This document shows positions 43,434 to 50,984 of a DNA stretch of 58,360 bases, in pieces (position 1 is the stretch's first letter; every line of letters begins with the position of its first letter). The position numbers and the translations under genes were made by a program. Source of the DNA: Clostridia bacterium (lineage in GTDB: Bacteria; Bacillota; Clostridia; Oscillospirales; Acutalibacteraceae); contig CAAFVV010000027.1 of assembly GCA_900766585.1 (NCBI GenBank), positions 1-58,360 of the forward strand, in the 5' to 3' direction. The notes below the pieces were generated by a model, which searched no databases, had not been told where the DNA came from, and saw only the letters and a list, made by a program, of their open reading frames with translations.

Positions 43434-44423
43434 TTAGATCGCCAGCACACGCCGTTCGCCTTCGGGAGCGGAAAGCCGCCACTCACCGGGTCTGACCCAA
43501 ACGCCGCGGTCGGTGCTGTCAAACGACGTCCATTCCGGCGAAAGCGCGGCGTCTGCAAATGTCTCCGTAAACGGCTGTACCGCAAACAGCTCACAGCCAT
43601 CCGTCTTTACGCGGTACCAGCCGTCCGGCGTCCACTCCACCTCCGCCAAAAGCGGAACGCGTCCGCGTCCCCGGTCATACTGCGGGTAGCCGTGATACAC
43701 CACCCGCCAGCGACCGTCACCGCAGAGAAACGGCGTGGCGTGTCCGGTCGACCAATACAGCTCCGCCGGGGAATAACAGTGGATCACCGGATTGCCGGGA
43801 TCCGTCTCCCAACCGCCCGGCAGTACCTTTGTCCGCATCACAATCGCCATATGCGAGGTCGGCGGCCCGGCGGTGCCGCCCTGCGCCACGGTAAGGTAAT
43901 AATACTCGCCGTGACGGCAGAGCTTGGGGCTTTCCATATAGACGCCCTCTACCTCCCAGTCCTCCGGGATCGGCCATTCCGGCGCGACCCGCACCGGGGG
44001 AGCGGCAACCTTTAAGCCATCCGCCGAAAGCGGGGCGGCATATCCGTTGTTGAAGAAAAGATACCGCTGTCCGGTCTCTTCATCCGCGATATGCCCCGGA
44101 TCAATGAAGCCGTTTACCATAAGGTCGACCGGGGCGGAATACCCCTCGTCCGGCCGATCCGACCAGATGACATAATTCTTTCCGTCGGCACAGAAATAGA
44201 TATAGTACCGACCGCCGTACCGCACAAAATCAGGCGCCCACACATCGCGTATCGCGTCGTCCGTCAGGGCGCTGCAGACCGGCGTCCATCGGCGCAGATC
44301 TTCCGACCGGTATACGACCAGTCCCGGCTTATACCGCAATGTCGAATACACCATATAATAGGCTTCGCCGTCCCACAGGATTGACGGATCCGGACGGTTT
44401 CCCTCCATAAGCTGACGCGTCAT
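43434..44423 (-). CDS. GH43 glycoside hydrolase, truncated by in-frame TAA
   Basis: A 329-residue GH43 catalytic propeller. The likely general base Asp12 is in NRPDPS, the pKa-modulating Asp108 in IDPG and the general acid Glu164 in YMESPK. The blade DVWAPDF is also typical. GH43 enzymes are mostly beta-xylosidases, alpha-arabinofuranosidases or beta-galactosidases; specificity is open. No signal peptide. After residue 285 a C-terminal beta-sandwich begins (FTETFADAALSPEW), but TAA at 43434-43436 ends the frame in the middle of this module; the frame then stays open for 131 more codons. The catalytic part may still fold. It is the first gene of the 26-kb operon; ATG 44423 with AAGGGGAG upstream. 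Confidence 0.85.
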   Translation of the reverse strand: MTRQLMEGNRPDPSILWDGEAYYMVYSTLRYKPGLVVYRSEDLRRWTPVCSALTDDAIRDVWAPDFVRYGGRYYIYFCADGKNYVIWSDRPDEGYSAPVDLMVNGFIDPGHIADEETGQRYLFFNNGYAAPLSADGLKVAAPPVRVAPEWPIPEDWEVEGVYMESPKLCRHGEYYYLTVAQGGTAGPPTSHMAIVMRTKVLPGGWETDPGNPVIHCYSPAELYWSTGHATPFLCGDGRWRVVYHGYPQYDRGRGRVPLLAEVEWTPDGWYRVKTDGCELFAVQPFTETFADAALSPEWTSFDSTDRGVWVRPGEWRLSAPEGERRVLAI

Positions 44424-44520
44424 TTTGGCTTTCTCCCCTTCTTATGCCGCTGTATCGTTTTCAAATCTTTCGCAATGCGCTTTTATATATCCAAATTCTC
44501 CCTCTGTCTTTTCTTTTGTC

Positions 44521-44534
44521 GTGAATCGTTACAC
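44521..44534. promoter_or_regulatory. LacI-type operator copy in the glycan-operon leader
   Basis: GTGAATCGTTACAC differs at one of 14 positions from the operator GTGTATCGTTACAC found at 49811-49824. It lies about 80-95 bases downstream of the proposed -10 box of the 26-kb operon and 98 bases before the GH43 start. A half site TGTATCGTT (44451-44459) lies closer to the gene. Binding of the LacI regulator encoded at 49951 is inferred. Confidence 0.65.
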
Positions 44535-44615
44535 AGTAATTTTTATCCACGCATAAGCATAGATGTTGCACAAAATAATTCACGCATATTGTGTTTTTTA
44601 CTTTTTACAAGTAGA

Positions 44616-44644
44616 AGTATACCAAAAAATCGAATTCGTGAAAA
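44616..44644 (-). promoter_or_regulatory. proposed promoter of the 26-kb glycan operon
   Basis: On the minus strand TTTTCA (44639-44644), a 17-bp spacer and TATACT (44616-44621). The weak -35 box fits a promoter that needs an activator such as the divergent AraC protein. The implied leader is about 185 bases. The motif CGTGAAT or its complement occurs three times nearby (44520, 44578, 44637), possible AraC half-sites. Confidence 0.6.
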
Positions 44645-44666
44645 TAGAGGTTTTTTCCCATTTTAA

Positions 44667-44695
44667 TTGACTTATTTGAAACTGTATGCTATACT
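44667..44695 (+). promoter_or_regulatory. sigma-A promoter of the AraC-family gene
   Basis: TTGACT (44667-44672), a 17-bp spacer and TATACT (44690-44695) with TGC just before it. It fires away from the glycan operon. Confidence 0.8.
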
Positions 44696-44736
44696 TTTTC
44701 CATCGTCATATTCATTTGACGGAAGGGGGCGATTTC

Positions 44737-45765
44737 ATGACGCAGGAGGATGTGATCCATCTGCTCAATTCCTACACCAAGCGGGAGCTGTACTTCCGGG
44801 AGGAATACTACCGCAAAAACAGTGTCAACCATACCGTGCCGCCGCTGCCTGCAGATATCGACTATGTACCGGACGATCTCACGCCGCAGGCACTGCTGCG
44901 GAATGACTGCAACATCATCCCCTACTGGCATGAGCGTTTTGTCCCCAACGACTACCACGATCACCGGTTCGTGGAATTTATGTACCAGTTTTCCGGATGC
45001 TGCTCCAATACGATCGAGGGCACGACCACACTGCTGCGGCAGGGGGATGTCTGCATCCTGCCTCCGGGTGTATATCATCTGCCGGAGATCTATGACGACC
45101 ACAGCATCATGGTCAATCTGCTGATCAACACCGAGACATTTTTCAGCATCTGCCAGCATTTCATGCTGGATCACGACCACCAGCTCTCCCGGTTCTCCAA
45201 CAGCGTGCAGTACAACAAATTTTATCCGAAATACTATTACAGCCGGGCGTGCAGCGACAAAATCCGCACGCTCATGTGCGAGATCCTGATCGAATACATA
45301 GAAAACCGCATTTACAGCGACCTGATCATCGAAAACCACCTGACCAACATTCTCTGCGAGCTGTTCTGCTCTCCCTCAAGCCGGGTTGAGCTTTCCACGC
45401 AGCTCACCTCCTCCAATCAGCCCATCCTCCCTATTCTGCAATATGTCTATAATAATTTCAAAACGGTCACGCTGGATGAGCTGTCCAAGCGCTTTTCCTA
45501 TACGCCGCAATACCTCTGCCGTATGTTCAAGCTGCACACCGGCAGCAGCTTCGGCCGGTATCTGCTGGAAATCCGCATCACGCGCGCCAAGCATTTGCTG
45601 ATCAACACGGATTTCAGCATCAGTCACATTGCCGCGCTCAGCGGCTTTGACTGTGCCTCATATTTTCACCGCAAGTTCAAAAGCGAAGTCGGCTGTACCC
45701 CGAACGAGTTCCGCCGACAGTCGGCTTTGGAGCCGTCTGCCGACATTTCGGGAACGCATCCGTAA
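44737..45765 (+). CDS. AraC-family transcriptional regulator
   Basis: A 342-residue regulator with an N-terminal cupin-like sensing domain (YHDHRFVEFMYQFSG, GDVCILPPGVYHLPEI) and a C-terminal double helix-turn-helix. The first helix-turn-helix lies around TLDELSKRFSYTPQYLCRMFK, the second around SISHIAALSGFDCASYFHRKFK with the conserved GCTPNEFRRQ end. ATG 44737 follows GGAAGGGGG; the longer frame would start inside the promoter. It is divergent from the 26-kb operon, so local activation in response to a sugar is expected. The gene stands alone and ends in a bidirectional terminator. Confidence 0.92.
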   Translation: MTQEDVIHLLNSYTKRELYFREEYYRKNSVNHTVPPLPADIDYVPDDLTPQALLRNDCNIIPYWHERFVPNDYHDHRFVEFMYQFSGCCSNTIEGTTTLLRQGDVCILPPGVYHLPEIYDDHSIMVNLLINTETFFSICQHFMLDHDHQLSRFSNSVQYNKFYPKYYYSRACSDKIRTLMCEILIEYIENRIYSDLIIENHLTNILCELFCSPSSRVELSTQLTSSNQPILPILQYVYNNFKTVTLDELSKRFSYTPQYLCRMFKLHTGSSFGRYLLEIRITRAKHLLINTDFSISHIAALSGFDCASYFHRKFKSEVGCTPNEFRRQSALEPSADISGTHP

Positions 45766-45799
45766 AAAAGACCTCTGCCGATCGGCTGAGATCTTTTTT
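45764..45799. terminator. bidirectional terminator between araC-like gene and aldolase
   Basis: AAAAAAGACCTC pairs with GAGATCTTTTTT (one mismatch) around GCCGATCGGC. A runs and T runs on opposite sides serve both convergent genes. It overlaps the araC-like stop codon region. Confidence 0.8.
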
Positions 45800-45819
45800 G
45801 ATACTGTTATTTTATAGGG

Positions 45820-46830
45820 TCATTTTACGGGATACCACAGATCGAGGTATTCTCTCACGGCCTTTTTCATTTTCTCAAAAATGATGGTCTGGCGATATAC
45901 CGTGGTGAAATAGGCAATGTTCACCGGCACATCCGGATCGGCCTTTTCGGTCAGCAGCCCGTCCGCAACCAGCCTGCCGACGGTGGCTTTATCCGCCACC
46001 TCGCGGGCATGGCGCACCATATCATCGAACAGGAAGGGCGTGGAATCCCGTTCCAGCGCCGTCCACACATTGACCTTGCAGACGCCGTCGTTATAGAGAT
46101 GCGCCACCTGATCGTTGGGAACAGATGAGGTGCCGTGCAGCACGATATGTTCGCCGATCTCCGCTTTGATCGCCCGGCTGACTTCCCCGTAATACCGGAG
46201 ATCCTTGCCGGTGGCGCGGTGCTCGGTACCGAGATTGCACACCACCAGATCGGCGCCGGTCTCGTTGATGAAACGGCGTGCATTCTCGGGGGTGGTGAGG
46301 GCGTTGCGGACGGTACCGACAGCGTCCACAATCTCGTCACAGGCGCCCTCGACTACAATCTCCTGTCCCCGCTTCTTCACAAACTCCGCTGTTTTGCGGA
46401 TGTTTTCCTCCATGGGGAGGGTAGAGGCATCATACATGATGGAGGCATAGTCAGACAGATCACCCGCCAGCAGCGCGGTATCCGCATCGTGCTGAATATG
46501 GTCAAGGTGGATCATCACATCCAGCTTTTCAAAGGGGCCCCCCTCACCCGCCAGCACCTTCACTGATTCGGTGAACAGTTTAAGACCGGTGTCCCAACGG
46601 CGGGTCATCGTGTAGTTGGTCGCCTGGCTGCGGTGATCATAGCGGCAGGTCATCGCCACGATGATCGGCAGCGTGTCAAAGCCATGCTCCTGACGGAACT
46701 CCTCGGCGGCGGTGAGGATCGACTCGGTGGTGGTCAGATTTTCGGTGCAGATACAGGGCAGCACCCACCCTTTTTCCCCGGCAGCTCTGTAAATCTCCAG
46801 CACAGCCTGTCGGTCACGGATAACGCTCAT
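45820..46830 (-). CDS. class II fructose-bisphosphate-type aldolase
   Basis: A 336-residue zinc aldolase of the FBA/tagatose-bisphosphate aldolase family. Zinc and catalytic motifs: HLDHIQHD, with the catalytic aspartate and a zinc histidine, then a histidine in NLGTEHRATG and the phosphate-loop histidine in VLHGTSS. It would split a ketose phosphate to dihydroxyacetone phosphate and an aldehyde. Its operon with an isomerase and a kinase suggests a ketose-1-phosphate or related substrate rather than glycolytic FBP. ATG 46830 follows GGGAGG. It is the last gene of a three-gene operon under the LacI-type operators. Confidence 0.88.
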   Translation of the reverse strand: MSVIRDRQAVLEIYRAAGEKGWVLPCICTENLTTTESILTAAEEFRQEHGFDTLPIIVAMTCRYDHRSQATNYTMTRRWDTGLKLFTESVKVLAGEGGPFEKLDVMIHLDHIQHDADTALLAGDLSDYASIMYDASTLPMEENIRKTAEFVKKRGQEIVVEGACDEIVDAVGTVRNALTTPENARRFINETGADLVVCNLGTEHRATGKDLRYYGEVSRAIKAEIGEHIVLHGTSSVPNDQVAHLYNDGVCKVNVWTALERDSTPFLFDDMVRHAREVADKATVGRLVADGLLTEKADPDVPVNIAYFTTVYRQTIIFEKMKKAVREYLDLWYPVK

Positions 46831-46844
46831 GAACAGTTCCTCCC

Positions 46845-48245
46845 TCAGATATTAACCACGTTGTAGCCCAGATAGGTGCCGAAAGCCTCTTCCAGAATCT
46901 CCTGCATATGCCCGACTCCCACAGTGGTGTGATGCTTAAAGCCGCCGCGTGCCAGCTTGATGAGCTTGTTCTGCAGATCGTCGATCTCCGCCACGCCGCC
47001 GCAGCCGAAGAAGCCGTCCTCGATGGGATCGGCTGTAAAGCGTCCCTCGCTGGCATACACGGTCAGCACGCCATCCTCGGTCAGGCAGTTGGAGAACGTC
47101 ATATCGAAGTCGCGGATACGCCCCTCATTGCTGCCCCAGCCGCTGCCGGGATCGCCCTTGGCAAACATCTTGTGCTCGGTAACGGTGCCCTTGCCAGTCA
47201 TGAGGCTTTGCGCCACAGGACCGCAGTGGAACAGAATGACCTTGTTCTCATCCTCGCCGTAGTTGTTGTTCCAATCCAGGCAGGCGGTCGGCTCGCCGGA
47301 TGCCAGCTGCATGGCACGCATGGTAATGGCGGAGCAGAGGTCGATCTCGCAGGAGCAGACAATGCCGCGGTCGTTCAGCTCGGAAATCAGCACGCAGGGG
47401 CAGACCCGCAGAATGGTCTCCATCTCATTCCAGCAGCGCAGGGTGATGGCGTCGAGATGATACTCCTCAATGTATTCGTCGATGACCACACTGATCTTCG
47501 CCAGCGTCAGCTTGTTCTGCAGCGGCACGCGGGAGAAGTCGGTATAGTTTTCCAGACGCTCCATTTTGGCCAGCACGGCGGCGTCATCGTCCGCTTTTTT
47601 CTGCACCTTGAACACCAGCTCGGACAGGTCAAAGGATTCCACATTGATGCCGTAGCGCTGCAGCGTGACCTCGTCAAAGCGCACCGTCTTGAAGGCGGTG
47701 GTGCGGGCGCCGATGCAGCCCAGGTTAAATCGCTTCATACCGCCCACCACGCGGCAGATGGCGGCAAAATCGTCCAGATTCCGGCGGAAGGCCGGGGTCA
47801 GGGGATTGACCACGTGGGGCTTCATCACGGTAAAGGGAATCTCATACTGGTAAAACACATCGGTGACGGAGAATTTGCCGCAGTAGGCATCGCGGCGATG
47901 TGCAAAGTCCATCTTGCCGATCTCGTCGGGATAAGCCTGCATCAGGATCGGCACGCCCGCATCCTGCAGCGCGGTGATGGCACCGTTTTCGTCAATGAAA
48001 ATGGGCATACACAGAATCACGCCGTCGTATTCGCCCTCGTGGGATTTGAGCCAGTCGTGATAAAGGCGTCCCTCGTCACGCGTCTCCACCGCACCGTAGC
48101 GGGTGGCGGCTTCGTCCATGACCAGATAGTCAAAGCCGGCATCGCTGACGGCTTTGATCATATCCCGGCGCGCGCCTGCGATCAGCTCGGCGGGCATAAA
48201 GCCGCGGTTGCCGAAAAAGAGTGCAAAGGTGGTTTTCTTTTTCAT
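46845..48245 (-). CDS. L-fucose/L-arabinose isomerase-family protein
   Basis: A 466-residue aldose-ketose isomerase-like enzyme of the FucI/AraA superfamily. Landmarks are ITLRCWNEMETIL, LISELNDRGIVCSCEIDL with a metal-binding glutamate, and LDWNNNYGE with a further acidic ligand. A C-terminal histidine region KHHTTVG matches the lid of the family. The length fits the compact L-fucose/L-arabinose isomerase-like group. It would turn an imported aldose, probably L-fucose-like or another 6-carbon sugar, into a ketose for the kinase encoded next to it. ATG 48245 follows AGGAGG. The substrate cannot be read from the sequence. Confidence 0.82.
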   Translation of the reverse strand: MKKKTTFALFFGNRGFMPAELIAGARRDMIKAVSDAGFDYLVMDEAATRYGAVETRDEGRLYHDWLKSHEGEYDGVILCMPIFIDENGAITALQDAGVPILMQAYPDEIGKMDFAHRRDAYCGKFSVTDVFYQYEIPFTVMKPHVVNPLTPAFRRNLDDFAAICRVVGGMKRFNLGCIGARTTAFKTVRFDEVTLQRYGINVESFDLSELVFKVQKKADDDAAVLAKMERLENYTDFSRVPLQNKLTLAKISVVIDEYIEEYHLDAITLRCWNEMETILRVCPCVLISELNDRGIVCSCEIDLCSAITMRAMQLASGEPTACLDWNNNYGEDENKVILFHCGPVAQSLMTGKGTVTEHKMFAKGDPGSGWGSNEGRIRDFDMTFSNCLTEDGVLTVYASEGRFTADPIEDGFFGCGGVAEIDDLQNKLIKLARGGFKHHTTVGVGHMQEILEEAFGTYLGYNVVNI

Positions 48246-48263
48246 GATACATTCCTCCTGTAA

Positions 48264-49754
48264 TTAAAGTGTTCCCTGTATTTGCTGCACCGCGTTGTAC
48301 ACACGGCGGTAACGGGCATAAAACGGCGCATAGCGTCCGGCATCCGGCGCGGGGGCAAAGGTTTCGGTCGTGCGGACAATGGTCATGGCCTCTGTCAGGT
48401 CGCGAAATGCGCCGGTGGCGATGCCGGCCAGCATAACCGAGCCGACCGTCCCCGCCTCCTTGACCGACAGGGTGTGAAGGGTCACGTCCCAGATGTCCGC
48501 CTTCATCTGATTCCACGCCGGAGAGCGGGAACCGCCGCCGGTGGCGCGCATGGTATCGATCATTACGCCCGCCTCCCGCAGCATGTCCAGACAAACGCGG
48601 CTTTCGTAGCAGATTCCCTCCATCATGGCCTGATAGAGATCCGTAAAATTCTTCTCCACTGTCAGCCCGATCACAGCGCCGGTGGCATCGTTGTCCATAT
48701 AGGGAGTGGCGGCGCCGGCAAAGTGCGGCAGCACCAGCATGCCGGTCGGTTCATGCTTCACCTGTTCATCCAAAAGCGTAAAAATGCTTTTCCCCTCACG
48801 CTCCGCCTGCTGCATAAGCGCCGTACCGAACTGCTCCCGGCACCACTGCAGAAGCGCGCCGCCGGTGTATATGTAGGCATAGGTGGCGTACAGCTCACCG
48901 TAAGTCGGCACGATGGCGAAGCCGCCCGCCCGCAGCGCCGCCGATTCCGGCACGTGGTCAAACACCGGGGTGATGCACTCCACGGTGCCGCTGCCGTTGA
49001 CCGCGCAGCCCGCACGCATGGCACCGGCGCCGATGGAGGCGGCAACCTGATCGTGACAGCCGATCACAATGCGGGTATGTTCAGACAAGCCCAATGCCGA
49101 TGCCAGATCAGGACGCAGATTGCCGACGGCGGTGCCGGTCTGCACCACCGGCGGCAGGATGCTGCGGGAGATATCTGCGGCGGTCAGTATTTCGTCGCAC
49201 CAGTCCCGCCTGCGGATATCCAGCATCATCGTGCGGGCGGCAAGGGAATAATCCACACCCGCCTGCCCGCAAAGCCGATAGACGATATAGGCATTGACCG
49301 GCAATACCATAGCGACCTGAGCAAACATCTCCGGCCGGTGCCGGCTGTACCACATCAGCTTAGGCAGGAAATATGCCGGACTGGCGGTGTGACCGGTGAG
49401 GCGGTAAATCCGCTCCGGCGCCATCCGCGTGTTTAGTATACCGCTCTCCTCCCCGCCGCGGGGATCCGTATAGAGCATGATCGGGCATAGGGGGACGCCC
49501 TCCCGGTCCAGAAGCACACAGCTCTCGCCGAACGAGGTGGCGCACAGCGCCTCCACAGGCTCGCGGCACGCCTCTGCCGCCTCCTGTATCACCGCCTGCA
49601 CCGCCTCCCAAAGCAGATCCGCGTCCACCTCGTGTCCTCCCGCGGTGCGGCTCACCGCATAGGGACGGTAGCTCACCGCCAGCGTGCGCCCCTCTTCCGT
49701 CATGATCGTACATTTGCATCCGCTGGTGCCGATATCCAAGCCACCGAGCGCCAT
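48264..49754 (-). CDS. FGGY-family carbohydrate kinase
   Basis: A 496-residue sugar kinase (xylulokinase/fuculokinase/rhamnulokinase superfamily). The N-terminal phosphate loop GLDIGTSGCKCTI, the acidic catalytic region YTDPRGGEESG, GCHDQVAASIGAGA and the C-terminal ATP-binding ATGGGSRSPAWNQMKADI are all present. It would phosphorylate the ketose made by the isomerase. ATG 49754 is chosen because AAAGGAGGT lies 8 bases upstream; longer frames would start inside the operator region. It is the first gene of the operon and is divergent from the LacI regulator, with three operators between. Confidence 0.9.
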   Translation of the reverse strand: MALGGLDIGTSGCKCTIMTEEGRTLAVSYRPYAVSRTAGGHEVDADLLWEAVQAVIQEAAEACREPVEALCATSFGESCVLLDREGVPLCPIMLYTDPRGGEESGILNTRMAPERIYRLTGHTASPAYFLPKLMWYSRHRPEMFAQVAMVLPVNAYIVYRLCGQAGVDYSLAARTMMLDIRRRDWCDEILTAADISRSILPPVVQTGTAVGNLRPDLASALGLSEHTRIVIGCHDQVAASIGAGAMRAGCAVNGSGTVECITPVFDHVPESAALRAGGFAIVPTYGELYATYAYIYTGGALLQWCREQFGTALMQQAEREGKSIFTLLDEQVKHEPTGMLVLPHFAGAATPYMDNDATGAVIGLTVEKNFTDLYQAMMEGICYESRVCLDMLREAGVMIDTMRATGGGSRSPAWNQMKADIWDVTLHTLSVKEAGTVGSVMLAGIATGAFRDLTEAMTIVRTTETFAPAPDAGRYAPFYARYRRVYNAVQQIQGTL

Positions 49755-49781
49755 GTGACCGACCTCCTTTTTATATTCGCC

Positions 49782-49795
49782 GTGTAACGATACAC
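49782..49795. promoter_or_regulatory. LacI-type operator 1
   Basis: GTGTAACGATACAC, an imperfect palindrome with a central CG as in LacI-family operators. It lies in the kinase leader, downstream of the promoter. Confidence 0.8.
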
Positions 49796-49810
49796 GCAAA
49801 AGGCGCATTT

Positions 49811-49824
49811 GTGTATCGTTACAC
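49811..49824. promoter_or_regulatory. LacI-type operator 2
   Basis: GTGTATCGTTACAC, the exact reverse complement of operator 1. It lies just after the kinase transcription start, where a bound repressor would block initiation or clearance. Confidence 0.8.
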
Positions 49825-49834
49825 TCTCGGAATA

Positions 49835-49863
49835 AGTATAGCATGTAACGATACACAAGTCAA
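49835..49863 (-). promoter_or_regulatory. sigma-A promoter of the kinase-isomerase-aldolase operon
   Basis: On the minus strand TTGACT (49858-49863), a 17-bp spacer and TATACT (49835-49840). Operator 3 fills the spacer. Confidence 0.85.
49844..49856. promoter_or_regulatory. LacI-type operator 3
   Basis: TGTAACGATACAC, identical to 13 of the 14 bases of operator 1. It sits exactly between the -35 and -10 boxes of the kinase promoter, so binding should exclude RNA polymerase. Confidence 0.8.
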
Positions 49864-49896
49864 TAACATCCGCAAAAAAGTCCCGCAAAAATCCGA

Positions 49897-49925
49897 TTGC
49901 ACTTTCAATGCAAATTTGGTATACT
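49897..49925 (+). promoter_or_regulatory. sigma-A promoter of the LacI regulator
   Basis: TTGCAC (49897-49902), a 17-bp spacer and TATACT (49920-49925). It is about 40 bases from the nearest operator, so autoregulation is possible but would not be by direct overlap. Confidence 0.75.
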
Positions 49926-49950
49926 GATAAGCACGAGAAAGGGGCGGATC

Positions 49951-50919
49951 ATGGTGGCAAATATTAAACAGGTGGCGCAAATGGCGGGGTTGTCCGTCTC
50001 CTGCGTATCCAAATACCTCAAAAATCCCGACAGTGTGCTTCCCGCATCCCGCGAAAGCATTGAACAGGCCATCCGCGACCTGCACTATGTGCCCTCGGCG
50101 ACCGCGCGCTCTCTGCGCACCAAAAAAAGCTATCAGGTGAAGATCGTCATGGAGAGCATCAGCAATCCCTTTTTCGCCGAGATGTTTGAGGGGCTGCGGC
50201 AGCAGCTGGAGAGCTGCGGCTACACCTCGCTGCTGCAAAACATGGATAAGCCGCCGCAAAAAGAGGATTTCATCGGATTGGACGGACTGATCATCTGCTT
50301 CGGCGACGATGAGGAACGCATCCGCGAGATCATCCGGACGGCGGGTCCGGAATTGCCCACCGTCTGCCTCCATTGGCGCGAGCCGGGGTTCGGCGTACCT
50401 GCCGTATGGGTAGACGTCAGCGACGGCATGTGCCTTGCCGCCGGGCATATGCTCGCCTGCGGATGCCGCCGCTTTGCCTATGTCGGCGGACCGAAAAAAA
50501 GCGTGATCTCCGCCGTGAAGGGAGACGGCGCCGCCGCGGCGCTGGCTGCCTGCGGCTGTGAGCTGTCAAAGGAACAGATCTTCCACGGCGAATTTACCTT
50601 TCAGGCGGGCTATGACGCCGCCAAAGCCATTGCGCAGAGGACAGACCGACCGGATGCCGTGCTGTGCGAAAACGACGTGCTCGCTGCCGGCGTCATCTGC
50701 GGGCTGTACCGCCAGGGACTGCATGTTCCGGAGGATATCCGCGTGACCGGATTTGACAACATCCCGCTGGCGGAGATGTATATTCCCGCCATCACCTCGA
50801 TCGCCATTCCGATGGCGGACATGCATAAAATCGGCGTATCCATGCTGCAGAGCATGATGGCGGGCGGCACGGCAGAGGATCATGTGCTCGCCCCGCTGCT
50901 CGTTCCGCGGCAATCCTGA
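49951..50919 (+). CDS. LacI-family transcriptional regulator
   Basis: A 322-residue repressor: N-terminal helix-turn-helix (IKQVAQMAGLSVSCVSKYLK) with hinge helix (PSATARSLRTKK), and a C-terminal periplasmic-binding-protein-like sugar domain ending in VTGFDNIPLAEMYIPAITSI. ATG 49951 follows AAAGGGG. It is divergent from the kinase operon, whose promoter carries three copies of a palindrome with the central CG typical for this family, so it almost certainly represses that operon. A near copy of the palindrome in the leader of the 26-kb glycan operon suggests a wider regulon. The inducer is probably the sugar or sugar phosphate of the pathway. Confidence 0.92.
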   Translation: MVANIKQVAQMAGLSVSCVSKYLKNPDSVLPASRESIEQAIRDLHYVPSATARSLRTKKSYQVKIVMESISNPFFAEMFEGLRQQLESCGYTSLLQNMDKPPQKEDFIGLDGLIICFGDDEERIREIIRTAGPELPTVCLHWREPGFGVPAVWVDVSDGMCLAAGHMLACGCRRFAYVGGPKKSVISAVKGDGAAAALAACGCELSKEQIFHGEFTFQAGYDAAKAIAQRTDRPDAVLCENDVLAAGVICGLYRQGLHVPEDIRVTGFDNIPLAEMYIPAITSIAIPMADMHKIGVSMLQSMMAGGTAEDHVLAPLLVPRQS

Positions 50920-50984
50920 GACAGCACCGGCGTCCCCCCTGCCCACTGAAAGCCCTGCAGAAAACGACCGGAGGAGGAAATCGA

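Noticed and set aside
45820..49754. Sulfoquinovose degradation (sulfo-EMP-type) as the function of the catabolic operon
   Set aside because: An isomerase, kinase and aldolase set would fit in outline, but no sulfoquinovosidase, sulfonate exporter or sulfolactaldehyde enzyme is present, so I do not claim it.
49782..49856. The operators as CcpA cre sites
   Set aside because: The cre pattern has TGWAA, one variable base, then CG; here the bases next to the central CG do not fit, while the repeats fit a local LacI-family regulator encoded next door.
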